Below, piece after piece: positions 1-7,506 of a DNA stretch of 64,000 nucleotides. Every line of letters starts with the position of its first letter. The stretch's first letter is position 1. Origin of the DNA: a bacterium. GTDB lineage: Bacteria; Vulcanimicrobiota; Xenobia; Xenobiales; JADMJV01. The notes beneath the pieces are model-generated. The model had not been told where the DNA came from. It ran no database searches and saw only the letters and a program-made list of their open reading frames with translations. The translations under genes were made by a program, and so were the position numbers. Location: the NCBI GenBank assembly GCA_018266105.1, contig JAFEBA010000054.1:13256-77255 (forward strand), given 5' to 3'.

Positions 1-1
1 C

Positions 2-421
2 ATCAAGCACGGCGCCAAACTGCTCTATGCTTACTGCGAAGCGACTGTGCCCAAGCTTACCGTGATCCTGCGCAAGGCCTATGGCGGGGCTTACGACGTG
101 ATGTGCTCCAGCCACATCCGGGCCGACTACAACTTTGCCTGGCCCACGGCTGAAGTGGCCGTCATGGGGCCGCAGGGGGCCATCAACATTATCTTCCGCG
201 AAGAACTGGCCAAAGCCGACAATCCCGAAGCCAAACGCGCCGAACTGGTGCAGCACTACACAGAGCACTTTGCCTCGCCCTACGTTGCCGCTTCGCGTGG
301 TTACGTGCAGGACATCATCGAGCCGAAGAGCACCCGCTCCACCCTGATTGACGCTCTGGAAACGCTGGACGGAAAGCGAGTGCAGCGGCCGAATCGCAAG
401 CACGGCAATATTCCGCTATGA
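2..421 (+). CDS. Acyl-CoA (propionyl/methylmalonyl-CoA) carboxylase carboxyltransferase beta subunit, 3' part
   Basis: This is the C-terminal part of a biotin-dependent acyl-CoA carboxylase carboxyltransferase subunit, which moves a carboxyl group from carboxybiotin to propionyl- or acetyl-CoA in the cytoplasm. The reading frame is open from base 2 and its start lies before the window. The segments HGAKLLYAYCEATVPK, RKAYGGAYDVM and AEVAVMGPQGA are hallmarks of the PccB/MmdA family. The tail HGNIPL also matches the usual end of PccB proteins (KHGNIPL). The stop overlaps the next ATG by four bases (ATGA), so the two are probably translationally coupled. Family membership is clear; the true acyl-CoA substrate cannot be told from this fragment. 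Confidence 0.95.
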   Translation: MKHGAKLLYAYCEATVPKLTVILRKAYGGAYDVMCSSHIRADYNFAWPTAEVAVMGPQGAINIIFREELAKADNPEAKRAELVQHYTEHFASPYVAASRGYVQDIIEPKSTRSTLIDALETLDGKRVQRPNRKHGNIPL

Positions 422-1173
422 AACTGTTGCTGCAGCGCACGCTCAGCGACCGTCTGCTCGGGCCTTTCTGGATCGAGTCAGCCCATCTGGACGAGCTCAG
501 GCTGCACGCCTTCCTGACCCTGATGCGGGACCGGGAGAGCTATTTTGAGCCGCGCTTTGCGCCCTCGGGCGAAGTCTACTGGATCTCCGACCGGGACGGC
601 CTGCCCAAAGTCTTCCGCCAGAACTCGCCCGAGCCACTGACTCAGCGTTCCACCTTCAAATTTGCATTCCAACCGGACCGACTGGTGACACTCGAATGTG
701 AGGCAGAAGATCGCCCCTATCTGCTGGACGGGAATCTGGCCCTGGACAGTTCCATCACCCACCTGGATCGAATACCGGGCACCCGGGACTGGCTGGTATC
801 CAGCCTGGACAGCTTTTACCGCGGCCCCCTGGAGCAACTCCAAAGCCTGGGTCCGACCCCAGCCCGACGGTTTTCGGCCGGGCCGCAACACTTCTATTAC
901 ACCCACCGCCACGAACTGATTCAGCAGTCTTATGACGGTCAGGCCGAATCCATCTTTGCCTGCCAGGAGGGCTCGTTGGTCTACCCCCTCTATACCCCCG
1001 CGGGCCTGCTGGTCACTCAGGAGGATTGCCCGTGCCACCACCTCTGGCTGGTGGACCCCGAGGCCAGGACTGCTGTCTCGCTCTGGAGCGGAAGCGACGA
1101 ATGGATCTACGCTTGCGATTTTTTGAAAGCGAAGGAAAACCAGGCTCCCCTCCAAAGTTCAGGCGATGGTTAA
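418..1173 (+). CDS. Hypothetical protein, possibly beta-propeller-like
   Basis: I do not recognise this 251-residue protein. It has no signal peptide or membrane segment. A stretch near residues 42-62 (FEPRFAPSGEVYWISDRDG) resembles one blade of a TolB/PD40-type beta-propeller, and later segments (HHLWLVDPEARTAVSLWSG) have similar blade character, so a small propeller-like fold is a guess. It starts inside the carboxylase stop codon (ATGA) and its end overlaps the PilM-like gene by eight bases, so it sits between a metabolic gene and the pilus operon and is probably co-transcribed with both. Confidence 0.6.
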   Translation: MKLLLQRTLSDRLLGPFWIESAHLDELRLHAFLTLMRDRESYFEPRFAPSGEVYWISDRDGLPKVFRQNSPEPLTQRSTFKFAFQPDRLVTLECEAEDRPYLLDGNLALDSSITHLDRIPGTRDWLVSSLDSFYRGPLEQLQSLGPTPARRFSAGPQHFYYTHRHELIQQSYDGQAESIFACQEGSLVYPLYTPAGLLVTQEDCPCHHLWLVDPEARTAVSLWSGSDEWIYACDFLKAKENQAPLQSSGDG

Positions 1174-2050
1174 GTCTTGTCTAGGCATTTCCCTGAACCT
1201 CGAGAAATCGTTGCTACGGGCCCTATTGGTCGATCCGAACGGAAACCATGTCCAAGCCGAACGAAGCCTGACTTCAGGCACGGCCGACCTGAAACTCCCG
1301 GACACCGGTAAGGCCGAAGTCGTGCTGGGCCTTCCCAACAAGGCGGTGCACAGCCGCTACCTGGAATTTCCCCCGCTGCGAGCGGACGCTCTGGAAACCG
1401 CCGTGCGCTCCGCCGTGATGCGCTACTTCCCCTTTCAGGCCAGCCGCCAGCAACTGGTACATGCCGCCTGCCCCACCTTATCTGGAGATCGCAAGCGCAA
1501 GGGAGTGGTGGCCTACCTGATCGACCTGGACATCCTGCGCAGCCACACCGAGTTTCTAAAGAACGCCAACGTCAAAGTCGACCACGTGGAATTTTCCTCG
1601 CTGGCCTGGTCGCGCTGGCTTTGTTGGGAGCGCCAGGACCTGCGGAAAGGAGCCTATGTCTGGATGCACCTGGAAGCAGACAGTCTGCATCTGGGTCTGA
1701 TCTACAACCGTCTCTACTATGGCTGCGTCAGCATCGACGCTCCGCTGCTGCGCCTGGCCGAGTGGCAAAACCCCCAGGCCGAACTCAGTGGACTGGGACC
1801 TTATCTGGACTTCTTCGCGACCCAGGTGGCCGGAGCCGTGACCCACTTTGGCTTTCGCCTGAGCCCCAATCCTTTAGAGATTAAAGGCCTGGTGTTGCAG
1901 GGCATCCACCAGGAGGATGAGGCATTGCAACGAGCCTTGGCGGCCCGCCTGTCCTGCCCACTCATCTCACTTAAGCCTGAGCGGTTAGGTCTGGACCCGC
2001 GGCTGGCGGTGGCGGCCGGACTTTCGCTGCGGAACCTGGGAGGCGCCTGA
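1166..2050 (+). CDS. pilM: PilM-like (ASKHA-fold) pilus assembly protein
   Basis: This 294-residue protein occupies the PilM position immediately before the pilus ATPase gene. PilM is an actin-like cytoplasmic protein that links the pilus assembly ATPase to inner-membrane PilN/PilO. Supporting features are an N-terminal CLGISLNLEKSLLRALLVD strand-turn-strand, the phrase LGLPNKAVHSRYLEFPPL typical of PilM/type II GspL-like N-terminal domains, and a glycine-rich closing segment AAGLSLRNLGGA. Classical PilM is about 350 residues, so this one is short, and no separate PilN or PilO is visible downstream. The stop overlaps the next ATG (TGATG). Assignment rests partly on gene context. Confidence 0.7.
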   Translation: MVKSCLGISLNLEKSLLRALLVDPNGNHVQAERSLTSGTADLKLPDTGKAEVVLGLPNKAVHSRYLEFPPLRADALETAVRSAVMRYFPFQASRQQLVHAACPTLSGDRKRKGVVAYLIDLDILRSHTEFLKNANVKVDHVEFSSLAWSRWLCWERQDLRKGAYVWMHLEADSLHLGLIYNRLYYGCVSIDAPLLRLAEWQNPQAELSGLGPYLDFFATQVAGAVTHFGFRLSPNPLEIKGLVLQGIHQEDEALQRALAARLSCPLISLKPERLGLDPRLAVAAGLSLRNLGGA

Positions 2051-3717
2051 TGACTCATCCTTTATTGCAACGACTGGCTGAACATTTCCCGTCAGCCCAA
2101 ATACCCAGCGGAATTCCACTCAGCGAACTGCCCGATCGACTGGTGCAGGAAGAACAGGTGCCGGCCGAAGAGATGCTGGCCCTGCTGCGCAACACCTACG
2201 GTTCACCCTGGGTCAAGATTAGCGCGGTCAACCCCGAGCCGACCGCCCTGGGCGTGCTCAACCTGGAGCTCTGCAAATTCTGGCGTTGCCTTCCCATCGC
2301 TCTGACGGCCGACAGTCTGGTGCTGGCCATGGCGGACCCCTGGGACTACGATGCTTTGCAGTTTGTGCGCATGCGCTGCGGCAAGCGGGTGGAAACCGTG
2401 CTGTGCCTGCACACCCCCCTGCAAGAAGCCATCGTGCGCGCCTACAGTTCGGCGGCCGCCCTCGGGCTGACCATCTCCGACCTGGTGGGCGAGGCTGACC
2501 AGGACACCACCCAAATCCAGAAGACGGCGGTAGAAGAGAAAGACGCACCCATCATCAAACTGGTGCAGGCCATTCTGGAACAGGGCCTGGCGTCACGGGC
2601 CAGCGACATCCACCTGGAGCCCACCCCTAACGGCGGGCGGGTGCGCTACCGCATCGACGGCAAGCTGCACGAAATGATCGAGCCCCCCGGCAACCTGTTC
2701 GCGCCCGTGGTCAGCCGCATCAAGGTCTTGTCCAACCTGGACGTTTCCGAGACGCGCTTTCCTCAAGACGGTCGCATCACGCTCTCGGTGGGACGCCGCA
2801 AAATTGATTTCCGAGTCTCCACCATCCCTTTCGCCGACGGCGAGGGCGTGGTTCTGCGAATCCTGGACAAGGGAAATCTAACCTTGGAGCTCGGGGCACT
2901 GGGTTTCCCGGAGCATTTACTGCCCACCTACGAAAAGGCCATTCGCAGCCCCCACGGATTGGTGCTGGTGGCCGGTCCCACTGGTTCAGGCAAGAGCACC
3001 ACCCTCTACGCCACCATCAAAGAAGTGCTCACCCCGGACGTCAAGGTGATCTCGGTGGAGGACCCCGTCGAGTATCGACTGGCCGGGATGGAGCAAAGCC
3101 CCATCCGCGAGGACATCGGCTACACCTTCGACATGGGTCTACGCGCCATTTTGCGCCATGACCCGGACATCGTGATGATCGGCGAAATGCGTGACAAGAA
3201 TTCGGCCGAAATCGCGGTGCGAACGGCGCTGACCGGACACCTGGTGTTCTCCACCGTGCACACCAACGACTCGCTTCAGGCGGTCACTCGCCTGGTGGAT
3301 ATGGGAGTGCCGGATTACCTGGTGCGGGCCACGCTGCGCACAGTGCTCTCCCAACGTCTGGTGAGATTGCTGTGCAGACAATGCCGTCAGCCCCAACAAA
3401 TCGAGACGGCCCGACTGCTTGAATACGGACTGGACGCCGAGGCTGCTTCCCATTTAAAGCAGGAAGTCACCGTCTACGGTCCGGGAGGCTGCGACAACTG
3501 CAAGGGCCTGGGTTATCTGGGCCGCCAGGGTATCTATGAACTCCTGGATGCGGGCCTGCTCTTCAGCCATCTGTCTGTGGGTGAAACCACTCTGGAGAGC
3601 CTCAAAGCCAAAGCCGCTGGACTGGGCCTGCTCAATCTTCGCCAAAACGGGTTGCGTCGCGCCCTGGACGGATTCACCTCGGTGGATGAAGTGGTGAAAG
3701 TGACGGCTGACTTCTAA
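2050..3717 (+). CDS. pilB: Type IV pilus / type II secretion assembly ATPase (PilB/GspE)
   Basis: This 555-residue hexameric ATPase powers addition of pilin subunits at the inner membrane. An N-terminal MshEN/T2SSE-N-like region (about residues 1-150) precedes the catalytic core. The core shows SRASDIHLEPT, the Walker A motif GPTGSGKSTT at about 309-318, an Asp box (ISVEDPVEY), Walker B (DPDIVMIGEMRD) and a His box (TGHLVFSTVHTND). The C-terminal zinc-type element is present: CRQC near 442 and CDNC near 480, then LGRQGIYELL. Its length is typical of PilB. One-base overlaps with both neighbours imply tight coupling. PilB and GspE cannot be separated on motifs alone. Confidence 0.95.
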   Translation: MTHPLLQRLAEHFPSAQIPSGIPLSELPDRLVQEEQVPAEEMLALLRNTYGSPWVKISAVNPEPTALGVLNLELCKFWRCLPIALTADSLVLAMADPWDYDALQFVRMRCGKRVETVLCLHTPLQEAIVRAYSSAAALGLTISDLVGEADQDTTQIQKTAVEEKDAPIIKLVQAILEQGLASRASDIHLEPTPNGGRVRYRIDGKLHEMIEPPGNLFAPVVSRIKVLSNLDVSETRFPQDGRITLSVGRRKIDFRVSTIPFADGEGVVLRILDKGNLTLELGALGFPEHLLPTYEKAIRSPHGLVLVAGPTGSGKSTTLYATIKEVLTPDVKVISVEDPVEYRLAGMEQSPIREDIGYTFDMGLRAILRHDPDIVMIGEMRDKNSAEIAVRTALTGHLVFSTVHTNDSLQAVTRLVDMGVPDYLVRATLRTVLSQRLVRLLCRQCRQPQQIETARLLEYGLDAEAASHLKQEVTVYGPGGCDNCKGLGYLGRQGIYELLDAGLLFSHLSVGETTLESLKAKAAGLGLLNLRQNGLRRALDGFTSVDEVVKVTADF

Positions 3718-4937
3718 TGGCCGACCACACCTATCGCTATCAGGCGTTCAACAACGAGGGCGGCAAAGAAGGCGGCACCATCCAGGCCGGTTCCCAAGAT
3801 CAGGCCCTGGAGCAACTGGCCCGTCGCGGCCTGACGGTGGACACCATCAAAGAAGTTGGACCGGCCGGAACCGCCGCCGCCAGCGGCTCGCTGGGTGGCG
3901 CCGGCGTGAGCAGCGATGAACTCTCGGCCTTCGCCTACGAACTGGCCACCCTGTTGCAGGCCGGCATGAGCTTGGCCCCGGCTTTGGAATTGCTGGTCAA
4001 TGATGATGCCAAGAGCACCATGTCTCAGGTCACCCTGGGAGTGCTCAAAGACGTGCGGGCCGGCATGAGCTTCTCCAACGCCCTGGAGCGATATCCTGGC
4101 GCATTTCCGCCGATGATGTCCTCGCTGGTGAAAGCAGGCGAGGGCCTGGGCGGCCTGGACAAGGCCATGGCCCAGATTGCCGACTTTCTGGAGAACGCCG
4201 ATAAAGTGCGCAATCGCATCGTCTCGGCCCTGGCCTACCCACTCACGGTCAGCGGAATGGCCTTCGCCATCATCACCGCTCTATTTCTCTTCATGGTGCC
4301 TCGTCTGAAAGACATTTACTCGCAAATCGGGGTGCCCATCCCTCCCGTCACCTCGATGCTCCTCGATCTGGGTCAGGCCGCCGACACCGGAGCCATGATC
4401 TTGTTGGCCGTGGCCTTCCTGGGTACGCCCGCCATGCGGGCCTATCTGCGCTCGCCGGGCGGCCGCCTGATGGCCGACCGGCTGCGCTTGAAGCTGCCCG
4501 TACTGGGGCCCATTTTTTCAGAGCTAGCCCTGGCCAGTTTTCATAAGACCCTGGCCGTGCTTCATCGCAGCGGCGTTCCGTTGCATCGAGCCGTGGAGCT
4601 GGCCGCAGGAGCTTCCGGTAACGGCGAGGTGCAGGCCCGCTTGTTGAAGGCCGTTCCCTTGCTGCAGCAGGGCAAAACCCTGGGACAGGCTATGGCGACA
4701 CTGGGCTTGTATCAGGCCAAACTGCTGGGAATGCTGGAAGCCGGTGAAAAGGGGGGCAACCTGGCGGACATGCTGGCCAAGATGGCGGATTTCACCGAAA
4801 ACCGTTGTCAGCACAAGGTCGAACGCTTAATGGCCCTGATTGAACCTTTGACCATTGGCTTCTTGGGCGGCATGGTGGGAGCTGCCGTCCTGGTGCTGGG
4901 GGCTCCACTGATGAGCCTGAGCACCCAGATTCACTAG
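3717..4937 (+). CDS. pilC: Pilus/type II secretion inner-membrane platform protein (PilC/GspF)
   Basis: This 406-residue polytopic membrane protein is the platform on which the assembly ATPase acts. Two T2SSF domains are visible (about residues 67-190 and 270-395), each with the family pattern of an FAYELATLLQAGMSL-type helix followed by a membrane span. Hydrophobic spans lie near 170-195 (VSGMAFAIITALFLFMVP), 220-240 and 375-400. The N-terminal segment YRYQAFNNEGGKEGGTIQA is the usual PilC start. It follows the ATPase with a one-base TAATG overlap and precedes the next gene by a few bases, consistent with one operon. Confidence 0.95.
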   Translation: MADHTYRYQAFNNEGGKEGGTIQAGSQDQALEQLARRGLTVDTIKEVGPAGTAAASGSLGGAGVSSDELSAFAYELATLLQAGMSLAPALELLVNDDAKSTMSQVTLGVLKDVRAGMSFSNALERYPGAFPPMMSSLVKAGEGLGGLDKAMAQIADFLENADKVRNRIVSALAYPLTVSGMAFAIITALFLFMVPRLKDIYSQIGVPIPPVTSMLLDLGQAADTGAMILLAVAFLGTPAMRAYLRSPGGRLMADRLRLKLPVLGPIFSELALASFHKTLAVLHRSGVPLHRAVELAAGASGNGEVQARLLKAVPLLQQGKTLGQAMATLGLYQAKLLGMLEAGEKGGNLADMLAKMADFTENRCQHKVERLMALIEPLTIGFLGGMVGAAVLVLGAPLMSLSTQIH

Positions 4938-4946
4938 GAGGATTTG

Positions 4947-5255
4947 ATGACAACCAGAGTGATGGTTCTCGACCCACGCCCCGCCATCCGCGCCCAGGTG
5001 ATCGGCCTGCTCAAGGAATTGGGGCTGGAAGCAGAGGCGGCCACCTTCCCTTTTCAGGTTTTAGAGCGAATGTCCCAGCCGGAACCGCCCTCCGCCCTGA
5101 TTGTCGCGCCTGAGCTCGGCAACCTGTCCGGCAACGCCATGCTGGCCCTGGTGCGCAGCCTGCGACCCCGAATGGATACCCAGGTCATCAATCAGCCCGA
5201 GCGAGAGCGCGGTTTACTGGAGAATCTGGCTCGGCGATTGAAAGCGGCCCGTTGA
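4947..5255 (+). CDS. Degenerate receiver-like protein in the pilus operon
   Basis: This 102-residue protein has the size and beta-alpha alternation of a CheY-type receiver (RVMVLDPRPAIRAQVIGLLKELG, then ALIVAPELG). The phosphoacceptor region reads LIVAPEL instead of the usual LLDxxMP, so the Asp seems to be missing and conventional phosphotransfer is unlikely. I chose ATG at 4947 because AGGAGG at 4936-4941 sits five bases upstream; the TTG at 4944 would be too close. The stop overlaps the next start (TTGA). Position between pilC and the prepilin genes suggests a structural or protein-protein role in the pilus machine, which is inference. Confidence 0.65.
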   Translation: MTTRVMVLDPRPAIRAQVIGLLKELGLEAEAATFPFQVLERMSQPEPPSALIVAPELGNLSGNAMLALVRSLRPRMDTQVINQPERERGLLENLARRLKAAR

Positions 5256-5686
5256 GACATCGCCGGGCATTTACACTGGCGGAAGTGGTCACAGCCATGG
5301 CTCTGGCTGTCTGCTTCCTCGTGGTGTTAACCGGTCTGGAAGCGGTCTCCATCCGCTTTCTGAATCAGCTCAAACGCCGCGAAAACGGTCTCTTGCTCGT
5401 GCAAGAGACCTTCAACTCTTTGCGAGCGCAAATCGAGGAAGGCAAAACGCCGGCGAATGTCACCAACAACGCAGTGACTCGTGACGGTATCAACTACATC
5501 GTGGAATATCATATCGAGCCCGCCCCAGGCGCGCCCGACATGAACGTCACCAACAGCACGGTGGCCCTGGCCGACCTGGAGAACCGGGCCAGCCTGCTGA
5601 CGGTCACCGTCCACTGGAATGATGAGTTCCCCCACGAACTGAACCGAAGCTCCCTGATGGCGCGCAGAGGCTATCCTCAACCGTGA
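5252..5686 (+). CDS. Type IV prepilin-like protein (PilV/GspI-like)
   Basis: A short basic leader (MRHRRA) is followed by FTLAEVVTAMALAVCFLVVLTG, the class III prepilin signature: a cleavage site before Phe, Glu at mature position +5 and a hydrophobic helix. The rest (144 residues in total) is a small globular pilin head with an LLTVTVHW strand near the end, like PilV/GspI minor pilins. The start is TTG in a TTGA overlap with the upstream stop; no ATG exists in a useful position. A prepilin peptidase would have to be encoded outside this window. Confidence 0.85.
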   Translation: MRHRRAFTLAEVVTAMALAVCFLVVLTGLEAVSIRFLNQLKRRENGLLLVQETFNSLRAQIEEGKTPANVTNNAVTRDGINYIVEYHIEPAPGAPDMNVTNSTVALADLENRASLLTVTVHWNDEFPHELNRSSLMARRGYPQP

Positions 5687-6408
5687 AGCGTCGGCGCGGC
5701 CTGTCTCTCATCGAACTGGTGGTGGCCTTGATGGTCGGGGCCGTGGTGACCACCCTGGTGGTCTCAATGGTGGCCGGAGGTCTGGCCATGACTCGCCGCT
5801 TTCTGGGCGAAGAGACCGTTTTCCGGCGAGCCCACGTGATCGTGGCCCGGCTGGCCAATCTGATTCACGAAGCCGATCTGAATCAGGCCACGGCCGACCA
5901 GGATATGCTGGCCTTTCCGCGGGCTCGGGATGGCTCCGACAAGTTCGTCACCAATGCCACCACGGGCGACCCGGTCTGGCAGGGCTCATGGTTGGTCTAT
6001 CGGCAGTCCAACCAGTTGCGACTGCTCTCGCTCGCCCCCGAACAGACCGGCAAATTACCGGCTGGAGCCAACCTGCTCCGCCCCCTGGCCAATGGCGACG
6101 GAGAAGTGCTGGCCAAGGATCTCCAGAGCCTGCAGTTCAATATTGAAACGGTCGATTGTATCTATGATCCGGTCGTCCCTCATCAACGTCCTCCCTCAAC
6201 CCACGCCGTTCCAGCCATCGTGCATTTGAGTTTCAGCCTGCAGTTTCGAAATCAGCGAGGCGGGTTCAGCACCTTTGACTTCACCGACCGCCTGGAAGGT
6301 TGGAATTCGTTTGGGCCTCAGGCGCCCGACATTTTGCCCACGCCCACAACCACCCCCACCCCACCCTTCGAGATGCCCAACACGGCCAACGATTGGAAAG
6401 ACAATTGA
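5683..6408 (+). CDS. Type IV prepilin-like protein (PilW/GspJ-like)
   Basis: This 241-residue protein begins MKRRRG followed by LSLIELVVALMVGAVVTTLVV: the prepilin cleavage motif after Gly, Glu +5 and a transmembrane helix. The larger head domain and its second place in the minor pilin run resemble PilW or GspJ. A Pro/Thr-rich tail (LPTPTTTPTPPFEMP) is an unusual extension. The start is GTG, overlapping the previous stop by four bases. It would be inserted at the pilus tip or serve as a pseudopilin; which one is not decidable here. Confidence 0.85.
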   Translation: MKRRRGLSLIELVVALMVGAVVTTLVVSMVAGGLAMTRRFLGEETVFRRAHVIVARLANLIHEADLNQATADQDMLAFPRARDGSDKFVTNATTGDPVWQGSWLVYRQSNQLRLLSLAPEQTGKLPAGANLLRPLANGDGEVLAKDLQSLQFNIETVDCIYDPVVPHQRPPSTHAVPAIVHLSFSLQFRNQRGGFSTFDFTDRLEGWNSFGPQAPDILPTPTTTPTPPFEMPNTANDWKDN

Positions 6409-7502
6409 AACGGCGCGCTTATGTTCTGCTGCTGACCCTGATTCTGGGAGGCCTGATCCTGCTGCTGCTGATCTCGATCGCGCCCGGGGCCGAACTCAAT
6501 CGCTTTCAAAACGAACGCGAACAACGGTCGGAGCAGTCCTTGGGCGGGCGCTCCGGTGTGGGCGCGGCCTTATCCGCCCTCCTCTACCGAAGTGATTTTG
6601 GTCTGGCCGGCGAGTCCATCACCTGGCGCAAGAAAGGCCTGCTCACTTTCGACTCCAAGAGCAAGCTGCGTTACAGCCTGAACAATACCGTGGGTCAGGC
6701 CCCGGCAACGGGCTGGTCCAACCGCATCGTTCCGGTCGGTCAGGTTCATCTGGTGGGTCAACACGAGGGTCTGGTGCACCAGGCTCTGGTCCAGCCCTTC
6801 AGTCAGGTGCTGGTCGAAGATTTCAATGCCGACGGCTCCAACCAGACTCCGCGCATGCAGTGGCTGAACTACCCGGGAACCTCGGGCTTTGACTGCACGC
6901 GCGGCTACATGTTCATGGGCAGTCCCATCTACAAACACAACCAGGCTCAATGGTTGATGGTCAGCGGCCCACTCTGGACGGACTATGAGATGGACGTTCA
7001 TGTCGCCTATTACGGCACCACCAGCTTTGGCTTCAGCCTGCGAACCTCGGACGGATTTGAAGGCTACCGCATGACGTTGCAGCCGATGATCGCGGGCCAG
7101 AAGGTCAGCGGAATGGACGCCACCGTCTCGGCCATGGTGGATGCAGGTCGCACGGAAATCCCCTACCCCGAAGCCGACCAGCACTTCGACGACCCCATCT
7201 TCACGGTCGACCAGGAGTTGACCGACCAGCCCGCCGAGTGGACATTCCGAGTGGGAATCTCCAAGGATTCTATGACGCTGAGCGTTTGGGATGCAACCCA
7301 GAAGAAGTTCAAGACCCTCGGCACTCCCTGGGATCTGAGCAAGTTGAGCGACGACATGGTCAAGGCTGGCTATCCGAAACGGTTTGACTCGGGCGGCGTG
7401 GGAGTTTCCTGCCAGGTCGCGACCGGTGTGGGCTTTACAAATGTGGTGGTTAACCTGACTTCAAGCAATATGTTGCGGGTGCATTCCCGCTGGGAGGACT
7501 GA
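6405..7502 (+). CDS. PilX/GspK-position membrane-anchored protein
   Basis: Starting from TTG at 6405 (TTGA overlap with the upstream stop) gives 365 residues, with the basic leader MKRRAYVLLLTLILGGLILL and one long transmembrane helix. An open frame extends further upstream but only through the neighbouring gene's coding sequence. Gene order (small prepilin, larger prepilin, then this) matches PilV-PilW-PilX or GspI-J-K. The leader lacks the canonical FTLxE form, as in some GspK/PilX proteins. The extracytoplasmic part (ARTEIPYPE, WTFRVGISKDSMTLSVWD) has a beta-sandwich look, possibly lectin-like. Role as a minor pilin or tip adhesin is inferred from position. Confidence 0.7.
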   Translation: MKRRAYVLLLTLILGGLILLLLISIAPGAELNRFQNEREQRSEQSLGGRSGVGAALSALLYRSDFGLAGESITWRKKGLLTFDSKSKLRYSLNNTVGQAPATGWSNRIVPVGQVHLVGQHEGLVHQALVQPFSQVLVEDFNADGSNQTPRMQWLNYPGTSGFDCTRGYMFMGSPIYKHNQAQWLMVSGPLWTDYEMDVHVAYYGTTSFGFSLRTSDGFEGYRMTLQPMIAGQKVSGMDATVSAMVDAGRTEIPYPEADQHFDDPIFTVDQELTDQPAEWTFRVGISKDSMTLSVWDATQKKFKTLGTPWDLSKLSDDMVKAGYPKRFDSGGVGVSCQVATGVGFTNVVVNLTSSNMLRVHSRWED

Positions 7503-7506
7503 ATCG

